A stretch of DNA of 26,977 nucleotides from Bacteroidales bacterium UBA3388 (GTDB lineage: Bacteria; Bacteroidota; Bacteroidia; Bacteroidales; P3): contig DEPQ01000082.1 of the NCBI GenBank assembly GCA_002358855.1, positions 1 to 26,977 on the forward strand. Direction: 5' to 3'. The notes below the pieces were generated by a model that did not search any database, was not told the origin of the DNA, and was given only the letters and a program-made list of their open reading frames with translations. A program made the position numbers and the translations under genes. Below, piece by piece: positions 1-8,223 of this stretch; position 1 is the stretch's first letter, and every line of letters begins with the position of its first letter.

Positions 1-687
1 CGAAGGTTCTACCACGTCAGCACCGACGAAGTCTACGGCGCCCTCGAAATGGACGGCGGATTCTTCACCGAGGAAACCCGTTACGACCCTCACAGCCCGT
101 ACAGTGCCTCAAAGGCCTCTTCAGACCACTTCGTCCGCGCCTTCCATGACACTTACGGCCTTCCGACAGTGATCTCCAACTGCTCGAACAATTACGGCCC
201 ATATCAGTTTCCTGAGAAGCTTATTCCATTGTTCATCAATAACATACGCCATGGAAAGCCTCTTCCGGTATACGGCAAGGGCGAGAATGTGCGCGACTGG
301 CTTTTCGTTGAGGACCATGCCCGAGCCATCGACCTGATATTCCATGAAGGAAAAGACGGCGATACCTATAATATAGGTGGTTTCAACGAATGGAGGAACA
401 TTGACCTGATCAAGGTCATGATAGAGGCGGCAGACCGCCTCCTCGGCAATCCTCCGGGCCACAGTCTCGGTCTGATAACATATGTGAAGGACCGTGCCGG
501 ACATGACCTCCGCTACGCCATAGACTCGCGCAAGCTTCACGAAGAACTGGGTTGGGAACCGTCCCTGCAGTTCGAGGAAGGCATTGAGAAGACCATCAGA
601 TGGTATCTTGACAATCAGGAGTGGATGGATAACATCACCTCTGGCGACTACGAGAAGTACTACGAAGAGATGTATAAAGGAAGATAA
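1..687 (+). CDS. rfbB: dTDP-glucose 4,6-dehydratase, 3' part (5' end outside window)
   Basis: Converts dTDP-glucose to dTDP-4-keto-6-deoxyglucose, the second step of dTDP-L-rhamnose and related sugars, in the cytoplasm. The reading frame is open from base 1, so 228 residues are visible and the N-terminal NAD-binding Rossmann part (roughly the first 120 residues) lies upstream. Visible signatures: catalytic STDEVYG at fragment residues 7-13, the Tyr/Lys pair in YSASK (34-38), SNNYGPYQFPEK, and the usual dTDP-sugar C-terminus ending in SGDYEKYYEEMYKGR. The gene ends 12 bases before the next one. Codon use is very GC-rich: 37 of the first 60 bases are G or C, against 23 of 60 just after the start of the next gene. 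This suggests a different origin or a recombination edge at about 690. Family assignment is secure. Confidence 0.95.
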   Translation, partial: RRFYHVSTDEVYGALEMDGGFFTEETRYDPHSPYSASKASSDHFVRAFHDTYGLPTVISNCSNNYGPYQFPEKLIPLFINNIRHGKPLPVYGKGENVRDWLFVEDHARAIDLIFHEGKDGDTYNIGGFNEWRNIDLIKVMIEAADRLLGNPPGHSLGLITYVKDRAGHDLRYAIDSRKLHEELGWEPSLQFEEGIEKTIRWYLDNQEWMDNITSGDYEKYYEEMYKGR

Positions 688-699
688 AAAATATAAAAT

Positions 700-1674
700 A
701 TGTCATATAAACATTTACAGTTTCCAAAAGATTCTTTGTTTTTGGTAACAGGGGGAGCAGGTTTTATCGGCTCTAATCTTTGTGAAGCTATTCTTAATCT
801 TGGTTACAAGGTTCGTTGCCTCGATGATTTATCTACAGGCAAGCAAGCTAATGTAGATATGTTTCTTTCTAATCCTAATTACGAGTTTATTAAAGGAGAT
901 ATAAAGGATTTTGACACTTGCATGAAGGCTTGCGAGGGTGTGGATTATGTGCTAAACCAAGCTGCATGGGGAAGTGTTCCTCGTAGTATAGAAATGCCGT
1001 TGTTTTATTGTGCAAACAATATACAAGGAACGTTGAATATGATGGAAGCAGCTCGCCAATGTGGAGTAAAGAAGTTTGTCTATGCATCAAGTTCTTCGGT
1101 ATATGGTGATGAACCAAATCTTCCAAAGAAAGAAGGAAGGGAAGGAAATCTTCTTTCGCCATACGCATTAACAAAACGATGCGATGAAGAATGGGCAAAA
1201 CAATATACAAAGCATTATGGGCTTGATACCTATGGAATGCGTTATTTTAACGTTTTTGGTCGCAGGCAAGATCCTCACGGAGCATACGCTGCTGTAATAC
1301 CAAAGTTTATAAAACAACTTTTGAACAACGAACAGCCAACAATCAACGGAGACGGAAAGCAAAGTAGAGATTTTACCTATATTGAAAATGTAATAGAAGC
1401 AAATCTTAAAGCTTGTCTTGCACCTTCAGAAGTTGCGGGTGAAGCGTTTAATATTGCATATGGTGGAAGAGAGTATTTGATAGATATTTATTATTCTCTA
1501 ACAAAAGCACTTGGCAAAGACATTGAACCAATATTCGGACCAGATCGCAAAGGCGACATTAAACACTCAAATGCAGATATAAGTAAAGCAAAACAAATGC
1601 TTGGTTATGATCCGGAATATGATTTTGCAAGAGGATTAAACGAAGCTATAGAATGGTATAAAGAAAATTTGTAA
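700..1674 (+). CDS. wbpP: UDP-N-acetylglucosamine 4-epimerase, WbpP/TviC type (extended SDR)
   Basis: Predicted to interconvert UDP-GlcNAc and UDP-GalNAc. The 324-residue protein shows the NAD-binding TGGAGFIG at residues 17-24, a Ser cluster at 130-133 and the catalytic YALTK (Tyr155, Lys159). The stretches AAWGSVPRS, RYFNVFGRRQDPHGAYAAVIP and INGDGKQSRDFTYI are the hallmarks of the WbpP/TviC branch rather than of GalE. It is followed 18 bases later by a WbpO/TviB-type dehydrogenase. In the Vi-antigen and Pseudomonas O6 systems this pair makes UDP-GalNAcA from UDP-GlcNAc. The order of action (epimerise or oxidise first) and exact substrate are inferred from family. Codon use is AT-rich, unlike the gene before it. 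Confidence 0.88.
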   Translation: MSYKHLQFPKDSLFLVTGGAGFIGSNLCEAILNLGYKVRCLDDLSTGKQANVDMFLSNPNYEFIKGDIKDFDTCMKACEGVDYVLNQAAWGSVPRSIEMPLFYCANNIQGTLNMMEAARQCGVKKFVYASSSSVYGDEPNLPKKEGREGNLLSPYALTKRCDEEWAKQYTKHYGLDTYGMRYFNVFGRRQDPHGAYAAVIPKFIKQLLNNEQPTINGDGKQSRDFTYIENVIEANLKACLAPSEVAGEAFNIAYGGREYLIDIYYSLTKALGKDIEPIFGPDRKGDIKHSNADISKAKQMLGYDPEYDFARGLNEAIEWYKENL

Positions 1675-1692
1675 ATAGCAAAAATAAAAGAT

Positions 1693-2961
1693 ATGAAAGA
1701 TATTAAAATTTGTGTTATAGGATTAGGTTATGTAGGATTACCTTTAGCAAGATTATTTTCAACAAAGTATAAAACAATTGGTTTTGATATGAATGCACAA
1801 CGTTGCGAGGCTCTTATGGCAGGGCACGATGCAACGTTGGAAGTGTCAGATGAATTGTTGCAAGACGCAATAAACAACCACGGTTTCAAATGCACAGCCG
1901 ACATAGAAGAAATACGTGATTGCAATTTTTACGTTGTAGCAGTGCCAACTCCTGTTGATGAAAATAACAATCCAGACCTTACTCCACTTTATGGAGCATC
2001 AACAACAGTAGGAAAAGTGATAAACAAAGGAGATATAGTAGTTTATGAATCTACTGTTTATCCGGGAGTAACAGAAGATGAATGTATTCCTGTAGTAGAA
2101 AAAGTTTCAGGATTGAAATTCAACGAAGATTTCTTTGCAGGTTATTCACCAGAAAGAATAAACCCCGGAGATAAATTGCATACAGTAGAAAAAATAAAGA
2201 AAGTAACATCAGGTTCAACACCAGAGATTGGTAAAATAGTTGATGATGTTTATTCTTCTGTAATTACAGCAGGTACACACCTTGCACCAACTATGAAGGT
2301 TGCAGAAGCTGCAAAGGTTATTGAAAACTCGCAACGTGATATTAACATTGCTTTTGTAAATGAGCTTTCTAAGATATTTACCAAAATGGGTGTTGATACC
2401 CTTGATGTGCTTGAAGCAGCTGGAACAAAATGGAACTTCCTTCCTTTCCGTCCAGGCTTAGTAGGAGGACACTGCATAGGAGTAGATCCATATTACCTTG
2501 CACAATGTGCACAACGCTATGGCTATAATCCAGAAATCATTCTTGCAGGTCGCCGTATGAATGATGGCATGGGAGAATATGTTGCAACAGAAACCATTAA
2601 GCACATGCTTAAAAAAGGCATTCAAGTTTTGAATAGCGATATAGTTATATTTGGATTTACATTCAAAGAAAATTGTCCAGATGTTCGTAATACAAAGATT
2701 ATTGATATTTACAAAGCATTGAAAGAGTATAATGTAAATATAACAGTTTACGACCCATGGGCAAATCCTGCTATTGCAAAACACGAATATGGAATAGAGG
2801 TAACAAACGAATTGCCAACAGCGAAATTCGATACACTTATTATGGGTGTTGCACACAATGAGTTCAAAGAACTTGATGTAACAAATTTCGTAAAAGAAAA
2901 TCACGTTATCTTTGACGTTAAAGGCACATTGCCAAAAGATATTGTAGATGCAAGATTGTAA
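1693..2961 (+). CDS. wbpO: UDP-N-acetylhexosamine 6-dehydrogenase, WbpO/TviB type
   Basis: Oxidises the C6 hydroxyl of UDP-HexNAc to a carboxylate in two NAD-dependent steps, giving a negatively charged uronic-acid donor. The protein has 422 residues, normal for the family. The N-terminal NAD fold carries GLGYVGLP at 10-17. The central part has KVAEAAKVIENSQRD (202-216), and the catalytic cysteine is Cys261 in GGHCIGVDPYYL. The C-terminal UDP-binding domain has FGFTFKENCPDVRNTK. The AAGTKWNFLPFRPGLVGGHC stretch favours UDP-GalNAc/UDP-GlcNAc dehydrogenases over UDP-glucose dehydrogenases. It pairs with the epimerase upstream and is followed after 3 bases by a polysaccharide deacetylase. Choice between WbpO-like and WbpA-like substrate cannot be settled from sequence alone. 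Confidence 0.88.
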   Translation: MKDIKICVIGLGYVGLPLARLFSTKYKTIGFDMNAQRCEALMAGHDATLEVSDELLQDAINNHGFKCTADIEEIRDCNFYVVAVPTPVDENNNPDLTPLYGASTTVGKVINKGDIVVYESTVYPGVTEDECIPVVEKVSGLKFNEDFFAGYSPERINPGDKLHTVEKIKKVTSGSTPEIGKIVDDVYSSVITAGTHLAPTMKVAEAAKVIENSQRDINIAFVNELSKIFTKMGVDTLDVLEAAGTKWNFLPFRPGLVGGHCIGVDPYYLAQCAQRYGYNPEIILAGRRMNDGMGEYVATETIKHMLKKGIQVLNSDIVIFGFTFKENCPDVRNTKIIDIYKALKEYNVNITVYDPWANPAIAKHEYGIEVTNELPTAKFDTLIMGVAHNEFKELDVTNFVKENHVIFDVKGTLPKDIVDARL

Positions 2962-2964
2962 ATA

Positions 2965-3948
2965 ATGAATAGGAAAATTAAAGTTTTATTAAAGTCTATT
3001 TTTATAAAAATAGGTGGATGTCATATTTTGCGGAAGTTTAATAAAACTCCACGTGTTTTATTTTGGCATGGTGTGGATAATGTGACAAATTCTTCTATAG
3101 AAGCAGAAATTTTAGATGTAAATGTTTTTACAAAACAAATAGATTATTTAGAGAAATATTATGAGATAATTTCTATAGAAGAGTTTGAACAGAGGTATAA
3201 GAATAAAACCTTTTCAGGTAGAGAGGTTGTTTTAACTTTTGATGATGGTTACGCTAATAATTTATATGTAGTTGCAGAAATTCTCCACAAGAAGAATCTA
3301 CCATATACAGTTTTTGTATCTACTGAACATGTAGAAAGTGGAATATATTTTCCTACATCTATAAACAGAATTATTACAAAAGATATTTCTGTTCAAGAAT
3401 TGTCAATACCATCAAAAAAAATACAATTTTCCTTTAAAGATTTTCATCAAAGAGAAATTGCTTGTCAAACAATATCTGATTTACTAAAAAAATCATCATT
3501 AAATGAGGTGAAGGTAATTGTAAATGAATTAATAAGTAATATTTCAAAAGAAGATTGGGGAATATTGCAAGAAAAGTATAAAGCAGTTCGTCCGATGAAT
3601 TGGGAGGAAGTCAAACTTTTATCCGAGAAAGGTGCAACGATAGGATCTCATTGTATGTGGCATATTTGTTGCCATTCCAATCAAAATATAAGCGATGTTA
3701 GTTTGCAAATAATAGAAAGTAAAAAAAATATACAAGAAAAAATTTCTAAAGATTGTAAATACTTCGCTTATCCTAATGGAGATTTTACTGTAGAATCAAA
3801 TGATATTGTTGCAAAAACATATTCTATGGGTTTTTCTACTAAAAAACAGGAAAAGGTAGATTATAAAAATGATATATCTGTTATACCGCGAATAGGTGTG
3901 CCTAATGATTATGCTACATTTCAAATAATGTTATCGTTGTATCCTTAA
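2965..3948 (+). CDS. polysaccharide deacetylase, NodB/CE4 family
   Basis: A 327-residue carbohydrate esterase-4 type protein predicted to remove an N- or O-acetyl group from a sugar. Motifs seen: TFDDGY at 91-96 (metal-binding and catalytic Asp pair), a second metal motif as HCMWH at 229-233 (HxxxH; the family usually has H[ST]xxH), and FAYPNGD at 267-273. No convincing signal peptide precedes it. The N-terminal 35 residues are basic with one hydrophobic patch, so a cytoplasmic or membrane-peripheral enzyme acting on lipid-linked repeat units is plausible. It lies 3 bases after the uronate dehydrogenase and 4 before the first acyltransferase, so it belongs to the same operon. A role in de-acetylating the HexNAc or HexNAcA residue is inference. 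Confidence 0.82.
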   Translation: MNRKIKVLLKSIFIKIGGCHILRKFNKTPRVLFWHGVDNVTNSSIEAEILDVNVFTKQIDYLEKYYEIISIEEFEQRYKNKTFSGREVVLTFDDGYANNLYVVAEILHKKNLPYTVFVSTEHVESGIYFPTSINRIITKDISVQELSIPSKKIQFSFKDFHQREIACQTISDLLKKSSLNEVKVIVNELISNISKEDWGILQEKYKAVRPMNWEEVKLLSEKGATIGSHCMWHICCHSNQNISDVSLQIIESKKNIQEKISKDCKYFAYPNGDFTVESNDIVAKTYSMGFSTKKQEKVDYKNDISVIPRIGVPNDYATFQIMLSLYP

Positions 3949-3952
3949 AATT

Positions 3953-4501
3953 ATGTTTATGAGTTCAATATTAAGAAAAATTAAAAATCTATTATCATTC
4001 CAATGGTTAGTGCTTATATATAGAATGTACTTACAAAAATTAGCACGATTTCAAGTAATTTGGCCGATGCTTTCAAGAAGATTATTAGGATTTAATTGTA
4101 GAGCATATTATTGGAAACGATGTGGGTGCAAATTGGGTAAAAATGTAAATATCGGTTGGGATGTATATTTTGATGTTCATAATGCGCATCTAATAACTAT
4201 TGAAGATGATGTATGGATAACGAGTAGGTGTTTATTACTTTGTCATAGGAGAGATATGTCTGTTTATTACAGAGGGGAAAAAACAGTGGATCTTCCTTAT
4301 CTTAAATTACCTATAACAATAAAAAAAGGAGTGCACATAGGTATGGGAAGTATGATAATGCCAGGTGTTACAATAGGAGAAGGGGCAGTAGTGGGAGCTT
4401 ATTCTTTAGTTACAAAGGATGTTCCTGCATGGACAGTTGTTGCAGGAAATCCTGCGAAAGTAATAAAAGAAATAAAACCGAGAGAAAATGAAAATATATA
4501 G
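3953..4501 (+). CDS. left-handed beta-helix (hexapeptide) acyltransferase, WcaF/LacA-like
   Basis: A 182-residue acyltransferase of the trimeric left-handed beta-helix superfamily, which transfers acetyl or another acyl group from acyl-CoA to a sugar hydroxyl or amine. The N-terminal 60 residues are basic and partly hydrophobic. From about residue 60 the hexapeptide repeat appears (LGKNVNIGWDVYFDV, ITIEDDVWIT), with a loop, then IKKGVHIGMGSMIMPGVTIG and the family C-cap VVAGNPAKVIKEI. The start is at 3953, with an in-frame ATG two codons later (3959) as an alternative. It overlaps the next gene by 14 bases, so translation is coupled. The acceptor sugar is unknown. This is the first of three such enzymes in the locus. 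Confidence 0.85.
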   Translation: MFMSSILRKIKNLLSFQWLVLIYRMYLQKLARFQVIWPMLSRRLLGFNCRAYYWKRCGCKLGKNVNIGWDVYFDVHNAHLITIEDDVWITSRCLLLCHRRDMSVYYRGEKTVDLPYLKLPITIKKGVHIGMGSMIMPGVTIGEGAVVGAYSLVTKDVPAWTVVAGNPAKVIKEIKPRENENI

Positions 4502-4994
4502 AATTATACGTTCGGTAATTTTAAATTTAGTATATTTTAAATCTTTTACAAAAAAAATATATTTTGGACGAAATGTTCGAATAGTAGGTAATGTGTCTTT
4601 TGGTAGTAATATCACATTAGACGATAATGTTGAAATACGTAATAGAACTAAAACAAAATCATATATAGGGAAGGGGACATCTATTAATAGAAATACTGTT
4701 TGTAGGGGTAATTTTGTGATAGGACAAAATTGTGCTATTGCTCCAAATTGTACTATAGTAGGAGCAAATCATATATTTAGCAATCCTGATAAATGTATTA
4801 AATTTCAGGGCGTTTCTACTAAAGGAATAAACATAGAAGATGATGTATGGATTGGTGCAAATTGTGTAGTATTAGATGGCGTTACAATTGGTAAAGGTTC
4901 TGTTATTGGAGCAGGAAGTGTTGTCGTTAAAAATATTCCATCTTATAGCGTGGCTGTGGGAAATCCATGTAAAGTTATAAAACAAAGAAAATGA
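4488..4994 (+). CDS. left-handed beta-helix acyltransferase (second copy, different subfamily)
   Basis: A 168-residue hexapeptide-repeat acyltransferase. Repeats start near residue 28 (FGRNVRIVGNVSFGSNITLDDNVEI) and run to the end, with the canonical tail IEDDVWIGANCVVLDGVTIG ... GAGSVVVKNIP, then VAVGNPCKVIK. It lacks the basic N-terminal region of its upstream neighbour and resembles maltose/serine O-acetyltransferase-type proteins. It is sandwiched by overlaps: 14 bases with the gene before and ATGA with the wzx gene after. That makes it part of a tightly coupled operon acting on the same polymer. The residue it acylates is not predictable. Confidence 0.85.
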   Translation: MKIYRIIRSVILNLVYFKSFTKKIYFGRNVRIVGNVSFGSNITLDDNVEIRNRTKTKSYIGKGTSINRNTVCRGNFVIGQNCAIAPNCTIVGANHIFSNPDKCIKFQGVSTKGINIEDDVWIGANCVVLDGVTIGKGSVIGAGSVVVKNIPSYSVAVGNPCKVIKQRK

Positions 4995-6430
4995 GCTTAA
5001 AAGAAAAAGCCGTAAAAGGTGTTCTTTGGTCTTCGATAGGGACTGTTGGGGCTGGTTTGCTAAATTTCATTGTAACAATGATTTTAGCTCGTGTATTGTC
5101 TCCAGCTGATTATGGGGTGTTGGAAATTTTACTTGTTTTTATAGTTTTAGCAGAGTGTTTTATAGATAGTGGATTTAGTCAGGCGATAATCAGAGATAAT
5201 AATGCCTCAGAAGAAGATTTGTCTTCTGTATTTTATTTAAATTTGTTTATAGCATTAGCATTATATTTAATACTATTTATTCTTTCTCCATATATAGCTA
5301 CTTATTATAATGAACCTAATTTGTTATGGCTATCTAGATTTGTGTTTTTAACATTTATATTTAATTCTTTTTCAATAGTACAAAATGCTAATTTTTCAAG
5401 AACATTAGATTTTAAAACACCAGCAATATCTTCTATTTGTGCAATTATAATTTCTGCAACAATATCAATTTTTTTAGCTTTTAAAGGTTATGGAGTTTGG
5501 GCGTTAGCTTCTAATCATGTTATTTATAGTTTTTTGAGAACTGTTTTTTATTGGGTAAAAAGTAAATGGAGACCAGTATTAAAATTTTCATTTCAATCTA
5601 TAAAAAGATATTTTAAATTTGGAAGTAATTTGTTGATTCAAGGGTTGGTTGATAAGTTTGTTAGTAATTTTGAATCTTTATTAATAGGAAAGGTGTACAC
5701 AAAAAGCGATTTAGGGTATTTTTCGCAAGCAAGAAAACTTGATGGTTATATAATTCAAACATCATCATCTGTAATACAACGAGTAACATATCCAATATTA
5801 GCAAAGATGTCAGATACTCCTGAAAAGTTGAAGAGTGGATATAGACGAGTACTACAAACTACAATCTTTGTAATAGCTCCAATCTTATTTTTTACAATAT
5901 CTGTATCAGATAATCTGTTGTATTGTTTGTTTGGAGCACAATGGTTAGAAAGTACGCCTTACTTACGTTTGTGGTGCATTACTGGTTTTTTAGTTTCATT
6001 TTATTCTGTATTTATAAACATATTTTTAGTCAATAATAAGACTAAATTATTGCTTAAGTTATCTTTAATTAGGCAACTTATAAGACTTGTAGCTATTGTT
6101 GTTTTTATTAGAATAAGTATAATGAGTTTAATGTATACAATAGTTGTTGTAACTTTAATTTCCTTTTTTATTTATGTCTATAAGGGAGGGCGTTTGATTG
6201 GGTATTATTTGTTAGAAATTTTTAAAGATTTGTATAAAACGTTATTTGCAGCATCCGTAGCTGGTGTAGCTGTATATTTATTTTCAGAAATTATATCTAT
6301 TGATAATGGATTTGTATTGTTAGTAGTACAATTAATAATTATGGTGTTTATTTATTTATTACTTTCAATAATTCTAAAGAATCCTATTTATACTGAATTA
6401 AAAGGAATAGTTAAATCTTTGTTTAAATAA
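4991..6430 (+). CDS. wzx: O-antigen/capsule repeat-unit flippase (Wzx, MOP superfamily)
   Basis: A 479-residue polytopic membrane protein predicted to translocate undecaprenyl-linked repeat units across the inner membrane. The start MSLKEKAVKGVLWSSIG and the following ARVLSPADYGVLEI, GFSQAIIR and YGVWALA stretches are typical of the WzxC/PST branch of polysaccharide transporters. About 12-14 hydrophobic segments are visible across the protein. The gene is extremely AT-rich: only 10 of the 60 bases at 5221-5280 are G or C, as is usual for wzx/wzy genes. It starts in an ATGA overlap with the acyltransferase gene and is followed after 3 bases by the putative polymerase. A wzx next to a wzy supports a Wzx/Wzy-dependent pathway. 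Confidence 0.9.
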   Translation: MSLKEKAVKGVLWSSIGTVGAGLLNFIVTMILARVLSPADYGVLEILLVFIVLAECFIDSGFSQAIIRDNNASEEDLSSVFYLNLFIALALYLILFILSPYIATYYNEPNLLWLSRFVFLTFIFNSFSIVQNANFSRTLDFKTPAISSICAIIISATISIFLAFKGYGVWALASNHVIYSFLRTVFYWVKSKWRPVLKFSFQSIKRYFKFGSNLLIQGLVDKFVSNFESLLIGKVYTKSDLGYFSQARKLDGYIIQTSSSVIQRVTYPILAKMSDTPEKLKSGYRRVLQTTIFVIAPILFFTISVSDNLLYCLFGAQWLESTPYLRLWCITGFLVSFYSVFINIFLVNNKTKLLLKLSLIRQLIRLVAIVVFIRISIMSLMYTIVVVTLISFFIYVYKGGRLIGYYLLEIFKDLYKTLFAASVAGVAVYLFSEIISIDNGFVLLVVQLIIMVFIYLLLSIILKNPIYTELKGIVKSLFK

Positions 6431-6433
6431 ATT

Positions 6434-7819
6434 ATGTTTTACTTTTTTTTAGTAATTTTATCATTATTTACAATTGCATTTGTAGGCTTTAAGTGTGCAA
6501 TTATACAATTAGCAGTTTATGGCGTTGGATTTTTAATCTTGTTAGTCGTAAATAAAAATGATGGATATGTAAAGAGATTGTATAATGTATTATTTTTATG
6601 TGCTAGCACTTATCTACTTATGTGTTATACATACATGAGAGCGAATAATTATGAATGGTTGTTAGCTTTTGATACATATAATTCGTTTTTACCAGAAACA
6701 ATACAATATATGCAAAGTGGTAATTATAATTTTATTTCAATACTATCACTTATATTTGAAGACTATACCTTATTTAGTAGAGATATTCCAATATATTTTG
6801 CATATTCTTGTTTGTGGGGGGTGGTGGCACATATAATTGATGCAGATTTGTATTATGTTCAACAATTATCTGTTTTATTTCTATATCTCTTTGTTGGTAT
6901 TGTATTGTATAAGATAATGTTATTGAATAGGTTTACTAAATCTAAGGCAATGAAATATACTATAATAATATGTACATGTTCTACAATATTTTTCTATTCT
7001 TCTCAAATTTTAAGAGATATACATATTCTTTTGTTTTCTTTGCTTGCAATTTATTATACCTTTAAGCAAGAATTTTCTTTATTGAATTTATTAAAAATAA
7101 TTTTATGTATTATCTTGATAATTGGATTAAGGGTTGAATCTGGATTATTTATGTGTTGTTTAATACCTGCCTATATTTATATACATTTGAATAATAAAGG
7201 CAATATTATTTATAAAATCTTTGTGGTGTTACTTGTGTTAATTTGCGGATTTATGATTCTGTTACCTTATGCTACTAATTTTAGTGAAATATTTGAAGCT
7301 AATAGAGGTAATTATATAGATAATGTTAGTAGTTCTGATGGGATTATAGGAACTTTACAAAAAATACCGATAATTGGAGATATTTTGTCCATTATTTATA
7401 ACGCTATTCAACCAGTTCCTTTTTGGCAAAAATTTTCTCCATCATTTGGTAGTCATGGTCCGCAAGCATATAATGTTATGAGGTTTGTATCAATATTTTC
7501 ATCTTTTTTTCATCTTATTGTAATTGTTTACATTATAGTAGCGGTGAGTTATACAAATATTAGAAAAGTTGTATTCAATAAGTTAAGTAAATCCATGAAA
7601 GTACAATTGTTATTGGGTTTTATATTCTTATATCTTCAATCTGCAGTTATTTCTCAAAGAAGACTATTGCCTTACTATTGCGTGTATTATATATTATTTT
7701 TTGTAATTTACACAAATGTTACGAATAAAAATAAGATAAATTTGAATATAATTACTGTGATATTATTCATCTTATTACAAGTTTTTGGGGCAGTTTTATT
7801 AAGATCAAATATGACGTAA
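6434..7819 (+). CDS. wzy: probable repeat-unit polymerase (Wzy-like membrane protein)
   Basis: A 461-residue polytopic membrane protein with about 10-12 hydrophobic segments and no soluble domain. Wzy proteins are too divergent for motif-level recognition, so the call rests on four things: topology, very low GC, the position directly after wzx, and a general likeness to O-antigen polymerase/EpsG-type proteins. The region from about 295 to 345 is a long polar loop between hydrophobic segments, as expected for the periplasmic loop of Wzy. A conserved-looking SQRRLLPYYCVYYILF lies near 410-425 and has a counterpart (TDRRVLSVYPIIYLAY) in the gene relic just downstream. The gene ends at 7819; the operon then runs into a gene-poor stretch. 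It could instead be another membrane glycosyltransferase. Confidence 0.72.
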   Translation: MFYFFLVILSLFTIAFVGFKCAIIQLAVYGVGFLILLVVNKNDGYVKRLYNVLFLCASTYLLMCYTYMRANNYEWLLAFDTYNSFLPETIQYMQSGNYNFISILSLIFEDYTLFSRDIPIYFAYSCLWGVVAHIIDADLYYVQQLSVLFLYLFVGIVLYKIMLLNRFTKSKAMKYTIIICTCSTIFFYSSQILRDIHILLFSLLAIYYTFKQEFSLLNLLKIILCIILIIGLRVESGLFMCCLIPAYIYIHLNNKGNIIYKIFVVLLVLICGFMILLPYATNFSEIFEANRGNYIDNVSSSDGIIGTLQKIPIIGDILSIIYNAIQPVPFWQKFSPSFGSHGPQAYNVMRFVSIFSSFFHLIVIVYIIVAVSYTNIRKVVFNKLSKSMKVQLLLGFIFLYLQSAVISQRRLLPYYCVYYILFFVIYTNVTNKNKINLNIITVILFILLQVFGAVLLRSNMT

Positions 7820-8011
7820 TGAAATGTGTGCTACAGTATTTTATTCACTTATAAATATATTTACATTATATTAAAATTATAAAAAAGATATAAAGGGATA
7901 AAACTTTTTCATCTAAGAGAGTGCTATATTACTTAGTACGAATTGCTATTTAATTAACTAGTATGCTGGAAAATGGTTGATTTTAGAAAAAGTTTATAAA
8001 CGATTTAAACC
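7820..8011. other. gene-free AT-rich stretch between wzy and the wzy relic
   Basis: I see no supported gene, hairpin terminator or promoter here. The six frames are broken by stops every few codons. Because it lies between an intact wzy and the tail of a second wzy-like gene, it is most simply read as decayed coding sequence, but I could not recognise any peptide in it. Confidence 0.5.
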
Positions 8012-8200
8012 TTGATTTTAATTGTTGTGAATATGCATTCTATCACAGATAGAAGAGTATTGTCGGTATATCCGATTATCTATCTTGCATATTGTCTTAT
8101 AAAGGATAAAATGCCGAGAAGTGTCGTAAACAGAAATAAGTGGGCGTTATTTGGTATTTATGCCTTTGGCGTAATTGCTTATATGATTTTGAAAGCATAA
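8012..8200 (+). pseudogene. relic of a second Wzy/EpsG-like membrane protein (C-terminal tail only)
   Basis: The frame 8012-8200 (62 codons from a TTG, with a TAA stop 4-6 bases before it) encodes MHSITDRRVLSVYPIIYLAY, followed by a short basic loop and a final hydrophobic segment. The TDRRVLSVYPIIYLAYCLI stretch mirrors SQRRLLPYYCVYYILFFVI near the C-terminus of the intact polymerase upstream. This suggests the last two membrane segments of a related protein whose first 300-400 codons are gone. Its stop codon is formed by the first three bases of the left 22-bp direct repeat (GCA TAA), so the reading frame was cut at that junction. It could be translated as a tiny membrane peptide, but I regard it as a remnant. 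Confidence 0.65.
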
Positions 8201-8219
8201 CGGCTACTAAATATAAAAA
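8198..8219 (+). repeat. left 22-bp direct repeat bounding the ATPase/partner module
   Basis: The sequence TAACGGCTACTAAA, then one variable base, then ATAAAAA recurs at 10050-10071 with a single mismatch (T here, A there). The two copies are 1852 bp apart and bracket exactly the two-gene ATPase module. The AACGGCTACTAA core reads Asn-Gly-Tyr-stop and matches the end of a galE gene (see 10039-10062). Confidence 0.85.
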
Positions 8220-8223
8220 ATAT

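Noticed and set aside
121..540. Minus-strand 139-codon frame opposite rfbB
   Set aside because: A shadow of GC-rich codon bias in rfbB; it has no recognisable domain and lies entirely within a well-conserved gene.
2458..2904. Minus-strand 148-codon frame opposite the sugar dehydrogenase gene
   Set aside because: It is cysteine- and isoleucine-rich noise antisense to conserved dehydrogenase motifs.
8140..8223. Upstream extension of the ATPase gene to 8140
   Set aside because: The extra 28 residues do not fit the family start, overlap the wzy relic and cross the left direct repeat; ATG 8224 gives a standard N-terminus.
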